Of a stretch of 64,000 bases of DNA, positions 45,922 through 54,968 are shown one piece after another (within the stretch, counting starts at the first letter, position 1; every line of letters begins with the position of its first letter). The stretch lies in contig NZ_JABBJE010000007.1 of NCBI RefSeq assembly GCF_014218725.1, positions 100,170 through 164,169 of the forward strand, written 5' to 3'. The DNA is from Brevundimonas huaxiensis (GTDB lineage: Bacteria; Pseudomonadota; Alphaproteobacteria; Caulobacterales; Caulobacteraceae). The translations under genes were made by a program, and so were the position numbers. A model generated the notes under the pieces. That model saw only the letters and a list, made by a program, of their open reading frames with translations, was not told the DNA's origin and did no database searches.

Positions 45922-47706
45922 ATGGCCTACAAGGCGCCTGTCCGCGACTTCACCTTCATCCTGAATGAAGTGCTGGAGATCGACCGCTACACCAACCAGC
46001 CGGGCTTCCAGGACGTCTCTTCGGATCTGGTCAGCCAGATTCTGGAAGAAGGCGCCAAGTTCGCCGAGGAGGTCATCGCCCCGATCAACAATCCGGGCGA
46101 CAAGGAAGGCTGCCACTGGGCCGAGGGCGGCGTGGTGACGGGACCCAAGGGCTGGAAGGAAGCCTACAAGGCCATGTCCGAAGCCGGCTGGATGGCGCTG
46201 GCCGCCGACCCGGCCTACGGCGGTCAGGGCATGCCCAGCGTGGTGGCCTCGGCCTTCGGTCAGATGACGGCCGGCGCCTCGGCCGCCTTTTCGATGTATC
46301 CGGGCCTGACGGCGGGCGCCTATGCCGGCATCCACGCCAATGCCTCCGAAGAGTTGAAGCAGAAATATCTGCCCAAGATGGCGACCGGCGAATGGTCGGG
46401 CACGATGAACCTGACCGAGCCGCAATGCGGCACGGACCTTGGCATGGTGCGCACCAAGGCCGTGCCCAACGGCGATGGGTCGTATTCGATCACCGGCCAG
46501 AAGATCTGGATCTCGGCGGGCGAGCATGACTTCGCCGACAACATCATCCACACGGTGCTGGCCCGCGTCGAAGGCGCGGTTCCGGGCATCAAGGGCCTGT
46601 CGCTGTTCGTCGTGCCCAAGTTCCTGGTCAATGAGGACGGGTCGCTGGGCGAGCGCAACAGCCTGGAATGCGCCGGCCTCGAGCACAAGATGGGCATCCA
46701 CGGCAACGCCACGGCGGTCATGCAATATGACGGCGCCAAGGGCTGGCTGATCGGCGAAGAAGGCCGCGGCATGAACAATATGTTCGTGGTGATGAACGAG
46801 GCCCGCCTCGGCACCGGCCTGCAGGGCCTGGCCATCGGCACCGCCGCCTATCAGGCCGCCGTCGAGTTCGCCAAGGATCGCCTGCAAGGCCGTTCGCTGA
46901 CCGGACCGAAGAACCCGGACGGCCCAGCGGACAGCATCATGGTCCACCCCGACGTGCGCCGCATGCTGCTGGAATCCAAGGCCTTCGTCGAAGGCGGCCA
47001 GGCCTTCATCCTGTGGACTGCGCTTCACGCCGATCTGGAGAAGTCCGAGGACGCCGCCGTGGCCCAGAAGGCCAAGGATTACATGGGCCTGCTGACGCCG
47101 GTGCTGAAGGCCTATCTGACCGACAAGGGCTTCCACGTCGCGTCGCTGGGCATGCAGGTGCATGGCGGTTCGGGCTACACCGAACACTTCACCGCCTCGC
47201 AGTATCTGCGCGACGCCCGCATCACCATGATCTACGAAGGCACCAACGGCATCCAGGCGCTGGATCTGGTCGGCCGCAAACTGCCCGCCAACGGCGGCCG
47301 CGCCATCATGACCTGGTTCGGCGAAATCGACGCCTTCGTCGCCGAGAACAGCGGCAATGAGGCCATCAAGCCCTTCGTCGACGGCCTGGCCGATGTGAAG
47401 GCCAAGCTGCAGGACGGCACCATGTGGCTGATGCAGAACGGCATGGCCAATCCGGACAACGCCGGCGCCGCCTCGACCGACTATCTGAACGTCTTCGGCC
47501 TGACGGCCCTGGCCTATATGTGGGCGCAGATGGCCAAGGTCGCTCAAGCCCAGGTCGAGGCCGGTTCGACCGACCCCTACTACGCCGCCAAGCTCCAGAC
47601 CGGCCGCTACTTCGTCGAGCGCATCCTGCCCGACGCGGAAGCCCATCTGAAGAAGATGAAGACCGGCGCCGACGTGCTGATGGCGATGCCGGCCGAGTCG
47701 TTCTGA
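45922..47706 (+). CDS. Acyl-CoA dehydrogenase with extra C-terminal domain
   Basis: The product is 594 residues, in the length class of the DmdC-like and FadE12-like dehydrogenases with an additional C-terminal domain. The FAD/acyl-CoA body has LTEPQCGTDLG, ISAGEHDFADN, the CoA loop and MQVHGGSGYTE. The catalytic Glu lies in MIYEGTNGIQALDLVGRKL. The substrate acyl chain is not fixed by sequence. It follows the MerR gene directly (3 bp). Confidence 0.9.
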   Translation: MAYKAPVRDFTFILNEVLEIDRYTNQPGFQDVSSDLVSQILEEGAKFAEEVIAPINNPGDKEGCHWAEGGVVTGPKGWKEAYKAMSEAGWMALAADPAYGGQGMPSVVASAFGQMTAGASAAFSMYPGLTAGAYAGIHANASEELKQKYLPKMATGEWSGTMNLTEPQCGTDLGMVRTKAVPNGDGSYSITGQKIWISAGEHDFADNIIHTVLARVEGAVPGIKGLSLFVVPKFLVNEDGSLGERNSLECAGLEHKMGIHGNATAVMQYDGAKGWLIGEEGRGMNNMFVVMNEARLGTGLQGLAIGTAAYQAAVEFAKDRLQGRSLTGPKNPDGPADSIMVHPDVRRMLLESKAFVEGGQAFILWTALHADLEKSEDAAVAQKAKDYMGLLTPVLKAYLTDKGFHVASLGMQVHGGSGYTEHFTASQYLRDARITMIYEGTNGIQALDLVGRKLPANGGRAIMTWFGEIDAFVAENSGNEAIKPFVDGLADVKAKLQDGTMWLMQNGMANPDNAGAASTDYLNVFGLTALAYMWAQMAKVAQAQVEAGSTDPYYAAKLQTGRYFVERILPDAEAHLKKMKTGADVLMAMPAESF

Positions 47707-48087
47707 TCAATCGACTGGCCTTGCCTTCGGCAAGGCCAGTCGTAACTGCTCAAGTTCGAACTCTTGAAGGGAAAAGGGGCCTTTAACGGAAACCGACGGA
47801 TCCACCAGCGGCCCATCGAGAGACCGTAAAATATAATAGTAGCTCAGATGACTGCCGTCGTTGTCCTCATCAACGCTGGCGACAACGTAGCGATTGTCGT
47901 AGCCCACCTCGAACACCGTGGCGGGAACTCGCTCAACGCAGTTTCCATCTGGAAGCGAATAGCAGAGCATCTGCTCCGCTTGGGCATCGGTGGCGACCAG
48001 TCGATAGGGACCTACGACACCCTGATCTATCACCGGCCCGTTGCAGGCCGCCAAGGCCAACGTCGCCGACAGTAGAAAACGCCGCAT
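47707..48087 (-). CDS. Small hypothetical lipoprotein
   Basis: The product is 126 residues with a signal peptide and lipobox LAAC (about residue 15). The mature part has two cysteines (EQMLCYSLPDGNCVE) and a mixed strand pattern (VVASVDEDNDGSHLSYYYI). No family is recognised. It stands between the two acyl-CoA dehydrogenase genes but on the opposite strand, and its stop touches the first dehydrogenase stop. Confidence 0.6.
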   Translation of the reverse strand: MRRFLLSATLALAACNGPVIDQGVVGPYRLVATDAQAEQMLCYSLPDGNCVERVPATVFEVGYDNRYVVASVDEDNDGSHLSYYYILRSLDGPLVDPSVSVKGPFSLQEFELEQLRLALPKARPVD

Positions 48088-48151
48088 AGCTTAGTATCCA
48101 TCTCCAAGGTCCGGCGACAATGACCGGCGCCGCATATTTCGGGAAGACGCC

Positions 48152-49315
48152 ATGAACGTGCTCAACAGCCCAGACCCCGACTTCATGAAGGAAGAAGAGA
48201 TCACCCTCTTCTCCGACAGCGTCGGCAAATGGATCGACGAGCACGCGCCGCTCGAGAAGGTGCAGCAATGGATCGCCGACTCCTCGGTGCCGCGTCAGCT
48301 GTGGAACGACGCCGGTGAGGCGGGTCTGCTGGGCCTGTCGCTGCCGGAAGAGGACGGCGGTTTCGGCGGCGACTATCGGCACGAGGTCGTGCTGATGCGT
48401 CAGCTGGGCTGGAAGGGCGCGGACCACTTCGGCATCTCGCTGCACAATGCGATCGTCATGCCCTACATCTGGCATTACGGCACCGAGGAGCAGAAGCAGC
48501 GCTGGCTGCCGCGCCTGCAATCGGGCGAACTGGTCGGCGCCATCGCCATGACCGAACCGGGCGCCGGCTCGGACCTGCAAGGCGTCAAGACCACGGCGGT
48601 CAAGTCGGGCAACGGCTATGTCGTCAACGGGTCCAAGACCTTCATCACCAACGGCCAGCTGGCCAACTTCCTGATCGTGGTCGCCAAGACCGATCCGGCC
48701 GAGGGCGCCAAGGGCACCTCGCTGATCGTGGTCGAGACCGACGGCGCGGAAGGGTTCGAGCGTGGTCGCAACCTGCACAAGATCGGCATGGAGGCCAACG
48801 ACACCTCCGAACTGTTTTTCAACGACGTGAAGGTTCCCGGCGACAACATCATCGGCGGGACCGAGGGCCAGGGCTTCGTCCAGCTGATGCAGCAGCTGCC
48901 CCAGGAGCGGCTGAACATCGCCGTCCAGGGCGTCGCCGCCGCCGAGCGCGGCCTTGAGGCGACGCTGGCCTATGTCAAGGAGCGCAAGGCGTTCGGCAAA
49001 CGCGTCATCGACTTCCAGAACACCCAGTTCAAACTGGCCGAGGTCAAGACCAAGCTGACCGTCGCCAAGGTCTTCACCGACCACTGCATCGGCCTGCACC
49101 TGCAAGGCAAACTCGACGCCGCCACCGCCTCCATGGCCAAATACTGGGTCACCGACATCCAGGGCGAGACCATCGACGAGATGCTCCAGCTGCACGGCGG
49201 CTACGGCTATATGAACGAATATCCGATCGCCCAGCTGTACAAAGACGCCCGCGTCCAGCGCATCTACGGCGGCACCAACGAGATCATGAAGCTGCTGATC
49301 GCGCGGACGCTGTAA
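48152..49315 (+). CDS. Acyl-CoA dehydrogenase
   Basis: The product is 387 residues, the normal four-domain form. Markers: AIAMTEPGAGSDLQGVKTTA (FAD/substrate), GSKTFITNGQLAN, ERLNIAVQGVAAAERGLEAT, and the catalytic Glu near RIYGGTNEIMK. The sequence resembles long-chain and isovaleryl-type enzymes, but the chain length cannot be called. It follows the MerR/dehydrogenase pair and may be part of the same regulon. Confidence 0.92.
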   Translation: MNVLNSPDPDFMKEEEITLFSDSVGKWIDEHAPLEKVQQWIADSSVPRQLWNDAGEAGLLGLSLPEEDGGFGGDYRHEVVLMRQLGWKGADHFGISLHNAIVMPYIWHYGTEEQKQRWLPRLQSGELVGAIAMTEPGAGSDLQGVKTTAVKSGNGYVVNGSKTFITNGQLANFLIVVAKTDPAEGAKGTSLIVVETDGAEGFERGRNLHKIGMEANDTSELFFNDVKVPGDNIIGGTEGQGFVQLMQQLPQERLNIAVQGVAAAERGLEATLAYVKERKAFGKRVIDFQNTQFKLAEVKTKLTVAKVFTDHCIGLHLQGKLDAATASMAKYWVTDIQGETIDEMLQLHGGYGYMNEYPIAQLYKDARVQRIYGGTNEIMKLLIARTL

Positions 49316-49401
49316 GGATATCGATCCGTCCCTTGTGATCCAGGGCTTTCGCTTCGCTGCGGCCGGGATGACAAGCGGTTTGCGTCAGGTCATGTAGGGG
49401 G

Positions 49402-50121
49402 ATGATCCGCCTTCACGTTACATCGCCGCTGGCCCCCGCCGCCCCCGTCGCGCCCACGCTGGACCAGTCGCGCTATCTGACCCAGGTCATGCGGCTGAAG
49501 GCCGGGGATGAGCTGCTGGTGTTCAACGGGCGCGACGGGGAGTGGCGCTGCACGGTCGCGGAAGTGCTGAAGAAGGGCGTGATCCTGCGCGCCGAGGAAC
49601 AGGTGCGATCCCAGACCTTCGGCCCCGATCTGGAACTTATCGTGGCGGTGGTGAAGAAGGCGCGCGTCGAGACCATCGTGGAGAAGGCCGCCGAACTGGG
49701 CGCACGCCGGGTACGGCTGGTCCTGACGAAACGCACCAACGCCGACCGCATCCGCCTGGACCGGCTGGACGCCATCGCCGAGGAAGCCGCCGAACAGACC
49801 GGGCGGATGGACGTGCCCGCCGTCGATGATCCGATCAAGCTGGACGCCCTGCTGGACGGCTGGGAAACCGGACGCCGGCTAATGTTCTGCGACGAGACGG
49901 GCGGGGCGCCCGCCGTCTCGTCCCTGCGCGACGCAGGCGAAGGCCCGTGGTCCATCCTGATCGGGCCGGAGGGCGGGTTCTCGCCGGAAGAGGGCGAGCG
50001 GCTGCGGTCCCTGCCCTTCACCACCGCCGTGTCGCTGGGCCCGCGCATCCTGCGCGCCGACACCGCCGCCATCGCCGCCATGACCCTGTGGCAGGCGGCC
50101 GTCGGTGATTGGGCGCGATAG
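49402..50121 (+). CDS. rsmE: 16S rRNA (uracil-1498-N3)-methyltransferase
   Basis: It methylates U1498 of 16S rRNA. The product is 239 residues: an N-terminal PUA-like barrel (QVMRLKAGDELLVFNGRDGE), then the SPOUT knot with VVKKARVETIVEKAAELGAR, ILIGPEGGFSPEEGERLR and LGPRILRADTAAIAA. All SPOUT signatures are intact. It is 69 bp before gshA. Confidence 0.94.
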   Translation: MIRLHVTSPLAPAAPVAPTLDQSRYLTQVMRLKAGDELLVFNGRDGEWRCTVAEVLKKGVILRAEEQVRSQTFGPDLELIVAVVKKARVETIVEKAAELGARRVRLVLTKRTNADRIRLDRLDAIAEEAAEQTGRMDVPAVDDPIKLDALLDGWETGRRLMFCDETGGAPAVSSLRDAGEGPWSILIGPEGGFSPEEGERLRSLPFTTAVSLGPRILRADTAAIAAMTLWQAAVGDWAR

Positions 50122-50190
50122 AATACTCTGCCCCACCCCTTGAGGAACTTGGCTTTAGCCGCCATCTAGCCGCGACAGCAGGGGTTACAG

Positions 50191-51552
50191 ATGGCCGAGA
50201 ACGCGCCGCTTTCCAGAGACGCTCTGATCGAGGCCATGTCCAAGGGGATCAAGCCCAAGGACCAGTGGCGCATCGGCGCCGAGCACGAGAAGTTCGGCTT
50301 CGACAAGACCACCCTGGCGCGCCCCGCCTATGAGGGCCCGAACGGCATCAAGGCCATGCTGGAGGGGCTACAACGCTTCGGCTGGTCGCCCGTCGAGGAA
50401 AACGGCTTTCTGATCGGACTGGAGCGCAGAAACAGCGAAGGCTTTGTCGCCTCCGTCAGCCTGGAGCCGGGCGGTCAGTTCGAGCTGTCCGGTGCGCCGC
50501 TTCTGACCATCCATGACATCTGCAACGAGACCGGCCAGCATCTGATGGAGGTCAAGCAGGTCGCCGACCAGATCGGCGTCGGCTTCCTGGGCGCCGGTTT
50601 CGACCCGCTGTGGACGCGCGAACAGGTGCCGGTCATGCCCAAGGGCCGCTACGACATCATGCGCGCCTATATGCCCAAGGTCGGCACCCTGGGCCTGGAC
50701 ATGATGCTGCGCACCTGCACCATCCAGGCCAACCTCGACTTCGATTCAGAAGCCGACATGGTGATGAAGTTCCGCACCTCCCTGGCGCTGCAACCCATCG
50801 CCACCGCCCTGTTCGCCTGTTCGCCCTTCACCGAGGGCCGCCCCAACGGCTTCCTGTCGGCCCGCGCCAACGTCTGGACCGACACCGACGCCGACCGCAC
50901 GGGCATGCTGGGCTTCGTGTTCGAGGACGGGTTCGGCTTCGAGCGCTACGCCGACTATGCGCTGGACACGCCGATGTATTTCGCCAAGCGCGACGGCCGT
51001 TACATCGACGCCTCGGGCCAGTCGTTCCGCGATTTCCAGGCCGGCAAACTGCCCGCCCTGCCCGGCCAATATCCGACCCTGAAGGACTGGAACGACCACC
51101 TGACCACCCTCTTCCCCGAGGTGCGGCTGAAGGCCTATCTGGAAATGCGCGGCGCCGACGGCGGACCGTGGAGCCGGATCTGCGCCCTGCCCGCCCTGTG
51201 GGCCGGGGTTCTGTACGACGCGCCGTCGCTGGCCGCCGCCTGGGATCTGGTCAAGGACTGGGACATCGCCGACCACGAGCGTCTGCGCCGCGATGTGACC
51301 CGCCTGGGTCTGAAGGCCGAGGTGGCGGGCCGGTCGGTGCGCGACATCGCCGTCGACCTGGTGAACATCGCCAAACAGGGGCTGAAGAATCGCGCCAAAT
51401 TCTCGGGCGGGATGGTGGACGAGCGCGGCTATCTGTCGGAACTGGAAGACATCGCCGACAGCGGCGTCACCCCGGCCGAGCGCCTGCTGGACCTGTATCA
51501 CGGCGCCTGGCAGGGCGACGTGAAGCGCATCTACGCCGACTTCGCCTACTAG
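50191..51552 (+). CDS. gshA: Glutamate--cysteine ligase
   Basis: The first step of glutathione synthesis: ATP-dependent joining of glutamate and cysteine. The product is 453 residues, of the GCS2/plant-like alphaproteobacterial type. Signatures: RIGAEHEKFGFDK, SLEPGGQFELSGAP, LGAGFDPLWTREQVPVMPKG, and YMPKVGTLGLDMMLRTC. It provides the cofactor used by adhC, fghA, the GST and the CGFS glutaredoxin in this window. rsmE is just upstream on the same strand. Confidence 0.93.
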   Translation: MAENAPLSRDALIEAMSKGIKPKDQWRIGAEHEKFGFDKTTLARPAYEGPNGIKAMLEGLQRFGWSPVEENGFLIGLERRNSEGFVASVSLEPGGQFELSGAPLLTIHDICNETGQHLMEVKQVADQIGVGFLGAGFDPLWTREQVPVMPKGRYDIMRAYMPKVGTLGLDMMLRTCTIQANLDFDSEADMVMKFRTSLALQPIATALFACSPFTEGRPNGFLSARANVWTDTDADRTGMLGFVFEDGFGFERYADYALDTPMYFAKRDGRYIDASGQSFRDFQAGKLPALPGQYPTLKDWNDHLTTLFPEVRLKAYLEMRGADGGPWSRICALPALWAGVLYDAPSLAAAWDLVKDWDIADHERLRRDVTRLGLKAEVAGRSVRDIAVDLVNIAKQGLKNRAKFSGGMVDERGYLSELEDIADSGVTPAERLLDLYHGAWQGDVKRIYADFAY

Positions 51553-52286
51553 GGGACGGTGTAGTCCGAGCGGTCGGGTAGCGGGCTGTCCGGCCGGTAT
51601 TCGCCGGCCTTAACGTCAAAGGTGAACCGGCGAATGACGCTGCATTTCGGATCGCGCGCGGCGATCAGGTCGGCAGGCTTCAGCGGCGGCTTCTCCAGCG
51701 AATCTTCGGATCGCGAGGCGCCGCGCGGATAGGCCGTCGCCGTCGTCTCATAGGTCAGGACCGGCATCGCATCCGCCGCGTCGCTCGCGGTCAGGGTCGC
51801 AGCGAAACTGTATTCGTCGTGACAGGCGCCGGCGGGCTGGGTCATGTCCTCCTCGCTGAAGCAGGCGCGGATCATCAGCGAACCCTGCATCGGCACGGTC
51901 AGCACCGGCGCGGCGCCGGCCTCGCCGTCGGCATCCAGCCGATAGAGCCGCAACTCCGTCGCCTGTCCCCCGCCGCCGGAATACATGGTGCGGCTCTCCC
52001 TCTCGACCCCGGCCAGAAACCCGCCGTCCGCCAGCCGGATCAGGCCATTCCAGGGTTTGTAATTGTCCACCTCGCCCGACGCTCCGTTCGGCGCGGCCGG
52101 CAGGGCGTCAGGCGCTCAGATAACCGGAGTGAAGACCGGCTCGCCGTCACGCGTCTGCGGGTGCAGACCGACGCACAGGGCCCCGTCGGCTGTGCAGGCC
52201 CGATCCTCAGCCAGGGTCAGGGGTTCGATCCCGTCCCCGGATGGCGGGGATTGGAGCATGGCGATCGCGGCGAGGAGCAAGATCAT
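51549..52286 (-). pseudogene. Exported hypothetical protein interrupted by an in-frame stop
   Basis: From the ATG at 52286 a signal peptide (MILLLAAIAMLQSPP) and mature text (EPLTLAEDRACTADGALC) run to a TGA at 52116-52118, codon 57. The same frame continues past it (APDALPAAPNGASG, then DNYKPWNGLIRLADGGF) to the stop at 51549. Without the stop it would be about 245 residues, with several cysteines in the second half (RACFSEED, GACHDEYS). A GTG at 52070 could start a shorter second piece. No family is known. It converges on gshA. Confidence 0.7.
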
Positions 52287-52398
52287 GCGCCGACCCTAAC
52301 CCAGACCGCGCACAACGCCATCGGCTCTTTTCGACCCGCCGCAAAGGCGAGCTTAACGGATGCGCCGTAACATGGGTCTCAGTCCGAGAGAGTGCGCA

Positions 52399-53970
52399 AT
52401 GACCTGTTCGCCCGTTGCGGCCCTGGCCTTCCCCACAGCCGATGTCGATCTGGACACCTTCTTCGATGTATCGCTGGATCTGCTGGTGGTGCGCGAGTTG
52501 GACGGGCGCGTGGTCAAGGCCAGCGCTTCGTGGTTTACGGTGCTGGGCTATCGCCCCGACGAGATCGAAGGCCAGGGCCTGCTGCGCCTGATTCACCCCG
52601 ACGACCACGCCGCCACCCGCCAGAGCATCGTCGAGGTCGAAAACCGGCGGCCGGGCGATCCGGTCATCGGCCAGATCAACCGCTATCGCCACAAGGCCGG
52701 TCATTACGTCACCGTCGAATGGCGCGCCCATCGTCAGGGTGACCGCATCTATGGCATCGCGCGCGACGTGACCGAAAAGGTCGCCGCCGAACGCGCCCTG
52801 CGCGAGGCCACCGCCGCCGCCGAGGCCGCCAACCGCGCCAAGTCCGACTTCCTGGCCAATATGAGCCATGAAATCCGCACGCCCCTGAACGGCGTGATCG
52901 GCATCGTCGACGCCTTGTCGCGCACAGAGCTGACGCCCGGGCAGGCCGAGATGGTGGCCCTGATCGGACGATCCGGCGTGACGTTGGAACGGCTGGTGTC
53001 CGACATTCTGGACGTGTCCAAGATCGAGGCCGGGCATCTGGACCTGGAAAGCCGACCCTTTGATCTGGACGAGGCCGTCGCCGCCCCGCTGGATGTCATG
53101 CGCCTGAAGGCCGAGGCCAAGGGACTGACCTTCGACATCCGCCGCGACGCCGATGCGCGCGGCGTGTTCGTCGGCGACAGCACCCGCATCCGTCAGGTGC
53201 TCGACAATCTGCTGTCCAACGCCATCAAGTTCACCCACCAGGGCTCGGTCGCCGTCACCCTTGCGGTGGACGAGGATTCCGACGGCCTGACCCAGCTGAC
53301 GCTGCGGGTCGAGGATACCGGCGTCGGCTTCTCCTCAGAACACGCGGCCCGTCTGTTCGATCGGTTCAGCCAGGCGGACAGCACCATCACGCGCCGGTTC
53401 GGCGGCACGGGCCTGGGCCTGTCGATCTGTCGTTCGCTGGTCGAGCTGATGGGCGGGCGGATTTCAGCCGCCTCCACGCCGGGCGTCGGCAGCCGGTTTA
53501 CCGTCGAGATCCCCCTGACGCGCGCCGCCTCCCTGACCGAACACGATGCCCAACGACGCGCGCGTGCGGCCGAGGCCGACCGCCCCCTGGCGCCCCTGCG
53601 CGTGCTGCTGGCTGAGGATCACCCGGTCAATCAGCGCGTCGTTCAGCTGATCCTGGCGGCGCACGCCATGCAGGTCGTCACCGTCGCAGATGGCGAACAG
53701 GCCCTGGCCGCCTTCCAGTCCGAGACCTTTGACCTGATCCTGATGGACATGCAGATGCCGGGCATGGACGGCCTGACCGCCACCCGCGCCATTCGCCAGA
53801 TCGAGGCCGCCCGCCCTGATTGGGTCCGCACGCCGATCATCATGCTAAGCGCCAACGCCATGAGCGAGCACCGCGACCAGGCGCGCGACGCCGGCGCCGA
53901 CCTGCACGTCCCCAAGCCCATCACGGCCGCCAGCCTGCTGGCTGGCATCCAGGCGGCGACCGCGCCCTGA
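52399..53970 (+). CDS. PAS-containing hybrid sensor histidine kinase
   Basis: The product is 523 residues with no membrane helix, so cytoplasmic. PAS at about 20-130; H box NMSHEIRTPLNGVIG (phospho-His) near residue 155; then N box DNLLSNAIKFT, G1 VEDTGVGFSSEH, and G2 GGTGLGLSICRSL. The receiver domain (about 405-520) has LLAEDHPVNQRV, the phospho-Asp in LILMDMQMPGMDGL, and the Lys of PKPITAASL. It must pass phosphate to another protein, as no partner lies nearby. The start at 52399 is by similarity; two codons upstream are possible. Confidence 0.9.
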   Translation: MTCSPVAALAFPTADVDLDTFFDVSLDLLVVRELDGRVVKASASWFTVLGYRPDEIEGQGLLRLIHPDDHAATRQSIVEVENRRPGDPVIGQINRYRHKAGHYVTVEWRAHRQGDRIYGIARDVTEKVAAERALREATAAAEAANRAKSDFLANMSHEIRTPLNGVIGIVDALSRTELTPGQAEMVALIGRSGVTLERLVSDILDVSKIEAGHLDLESRPFDLDEAVAAPLDVMRLKAEAKGLTFDIRRDADARGVFVGDSTRIRQVLDNLLSNAIKFTHQGSVAVTLAVDEDSDGLTQLTLRVEDTGVGFSSEHAARLFDRFSQADSTITRRFGGTGLGLSICRSLVELMGGRISAASTPGVGSRFTVEIPLTRAASLTEHDAQRRARAAEADRPLAPLRVLLAEDHPVNQRVVQLILAAHAMQVVTVADGEQALAAFQSETFDLILMDMQMPGMDGLTATRAIRQIEAARPDWVRTPIIMLSANAMSEHRDQARDAGADLHVPKPITAASLLAGIQAATAP

Positions 53971-54024
53971 TCCGACATTGACAAAGTTTGCCAAGCGGCC
54001 ATTGTCGTTGATAGGAAGCTGACC

Positions 54025-54270
54025 ATGGCGACGATGAACATCTCACTGCCCGATCCAATGAAGGCCTGGGTCGAGGAACAGGCGAAATCCGGGCGCTACG
54101 CAAACACGTCGGACGTGGTGCGCGACCTAATCCGCCGCGAGCAGGTCAAGGCCGAGAAGATTGCGCATTGGCAAAGGCTGATCGTAGAGGCCGACGCCTC
54201 CGGTGTTTCCGACCAGTCGCCACGTGAAGTGATCGAGGAACTGCGCGCCCAGTTGCGACGCGCCTCCTGA
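54025..54270 (+). CDS. parD: ParD-like antitoxin
   Basis: The product is 81 residues: an N-terminal ribbon-helix-helix (MNISLPDPMKAWVEEQAKSG, RYANTSDVVRDLIRREQ) for operator binding and a helical toxin-neutralising tail rich in Glu and Arg. The TGA shares a base with the ATG of the toxin gene. The pair represses its own promoter as a complex. Confidence 0.9.
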   Translation: MATMNISLPDPMKAWVEEQAKSGRYANTSDVVRDLIRREQVKAEKIAHWQRLIVEADASGVSDQSPREVIEELRAQLRRAS

Positions 54271-54590
54271 TGCTCCGCCTAAGCCGCGCGGCGCGGGCGG
54301 ACTTGCAGCAGGTCTATCTGCAAGGCCTCGAGCTGTTCGGGAGCTGTCAGGCCGATGACTATATCGAGGGTCTGTTCGCGAAACTGGACTTGCTTGCGGA
54401 TTTTCCACGTCTTGGGGCGGCTCGACCAGAGTTGAGCGCGGACGCCCATGTGTTCTTCTACAAAAGCCACGCCATCCTCTATCGAATCGACGATGCGGAC
54501 GTGTTCGTCCGACGCATTCGGCACGCGCTGGAAGACTGGCAGTCCGACGCAACTGGCGTCGGATCGAGCGACGAACGGAGCGAACCATGA
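54270..54590 (+). CDS. parE: ParE/RelE-family toxin
   Basis: The product is 106 residues of the ParE/RelE fold: LRLSRAARADLQQVYLQGLE, LDLLADFPRLGAARPELSAD, and the C-terminal strands HAILYRIDDADVFVRRI. ParE-type toxins poison DNA gyrase; the true target of this one has not been shown. It directly follows parD and overlaps the DUF72 start by 4 bp. Confidence 0.88.
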   Translation: MLRLSRAARADLQQVYLQGLELFGSCQADDYIEGLFAKLDLLADFPRLGAARPELSADAHVFFYKSHAILYRIDDADVFVRRIRHALEDWQSDATGVGSSDERSEP

Positions 54591-54943
54591 CCCACCCCAT
54601 CCATGTCGGCATCGGCGGCTGGACGTTCGAGCCTTGGCGCGGGGTCTTTTATCCAGAGGGTTTGGTTCAGAAGCGCGAGCTGGAATATGCGGCGTCGAAA
54701 CTGACCTCGATCGAAATCAACGGCACCTATTATTCGACCTTCAAGCCCGACAGTTGGCGCAAATGGCGCGACGAGACGCCGGACGGCTTCGTCTTTTCGG
54801 TCAAGGCCAGCCGCTATTGCACCAATCGCAAGGTGCTGTCCGAAGGCGCGGAAAGCTTCGACAAGTTCCTGAGCCAGGGCCTGACTGAACTGGGCGACAA
54901 ACTGGGACCGATCAACTGGCAGTTCATAAAGTGCTTCACCTAA
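54587..54943 (+). pseudogene. DUF72 protein, 5' fragment truncated by an integrated element
   Basis: The first about 112 residues match the DUF72 (YecE-like) barrel: HVGIGGWTFEPWRGVFYPEG, then SIEINGTYYSTFKPDSW, ETPDGFVFSVKASRY. Whole proteins have about 240-300 residues. Family identity stops at GPINWQF (base 54926), followed by five foreign residues and a stop. The serine recombinase gene starts 25 bp further. The missing 3' part should lie to the right of the element, outside the window. Confidence 0.85.
54921..54932. other. Left attachment junction of the serine-recombinase element
   Basis: The switch from DUF72 coding sequence to element sequence occurs at about AGTTCATAAA (54921-54930). 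Large serine recombinases cross over at a 2-bp core inside about 50 bp att sites, so attL should cover this spot. The exact core cannot be set without the right end. Confidence 0.6.
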
Positions 54944-54968
54944 AACGACGGCGTGCTACACGCTCTCA

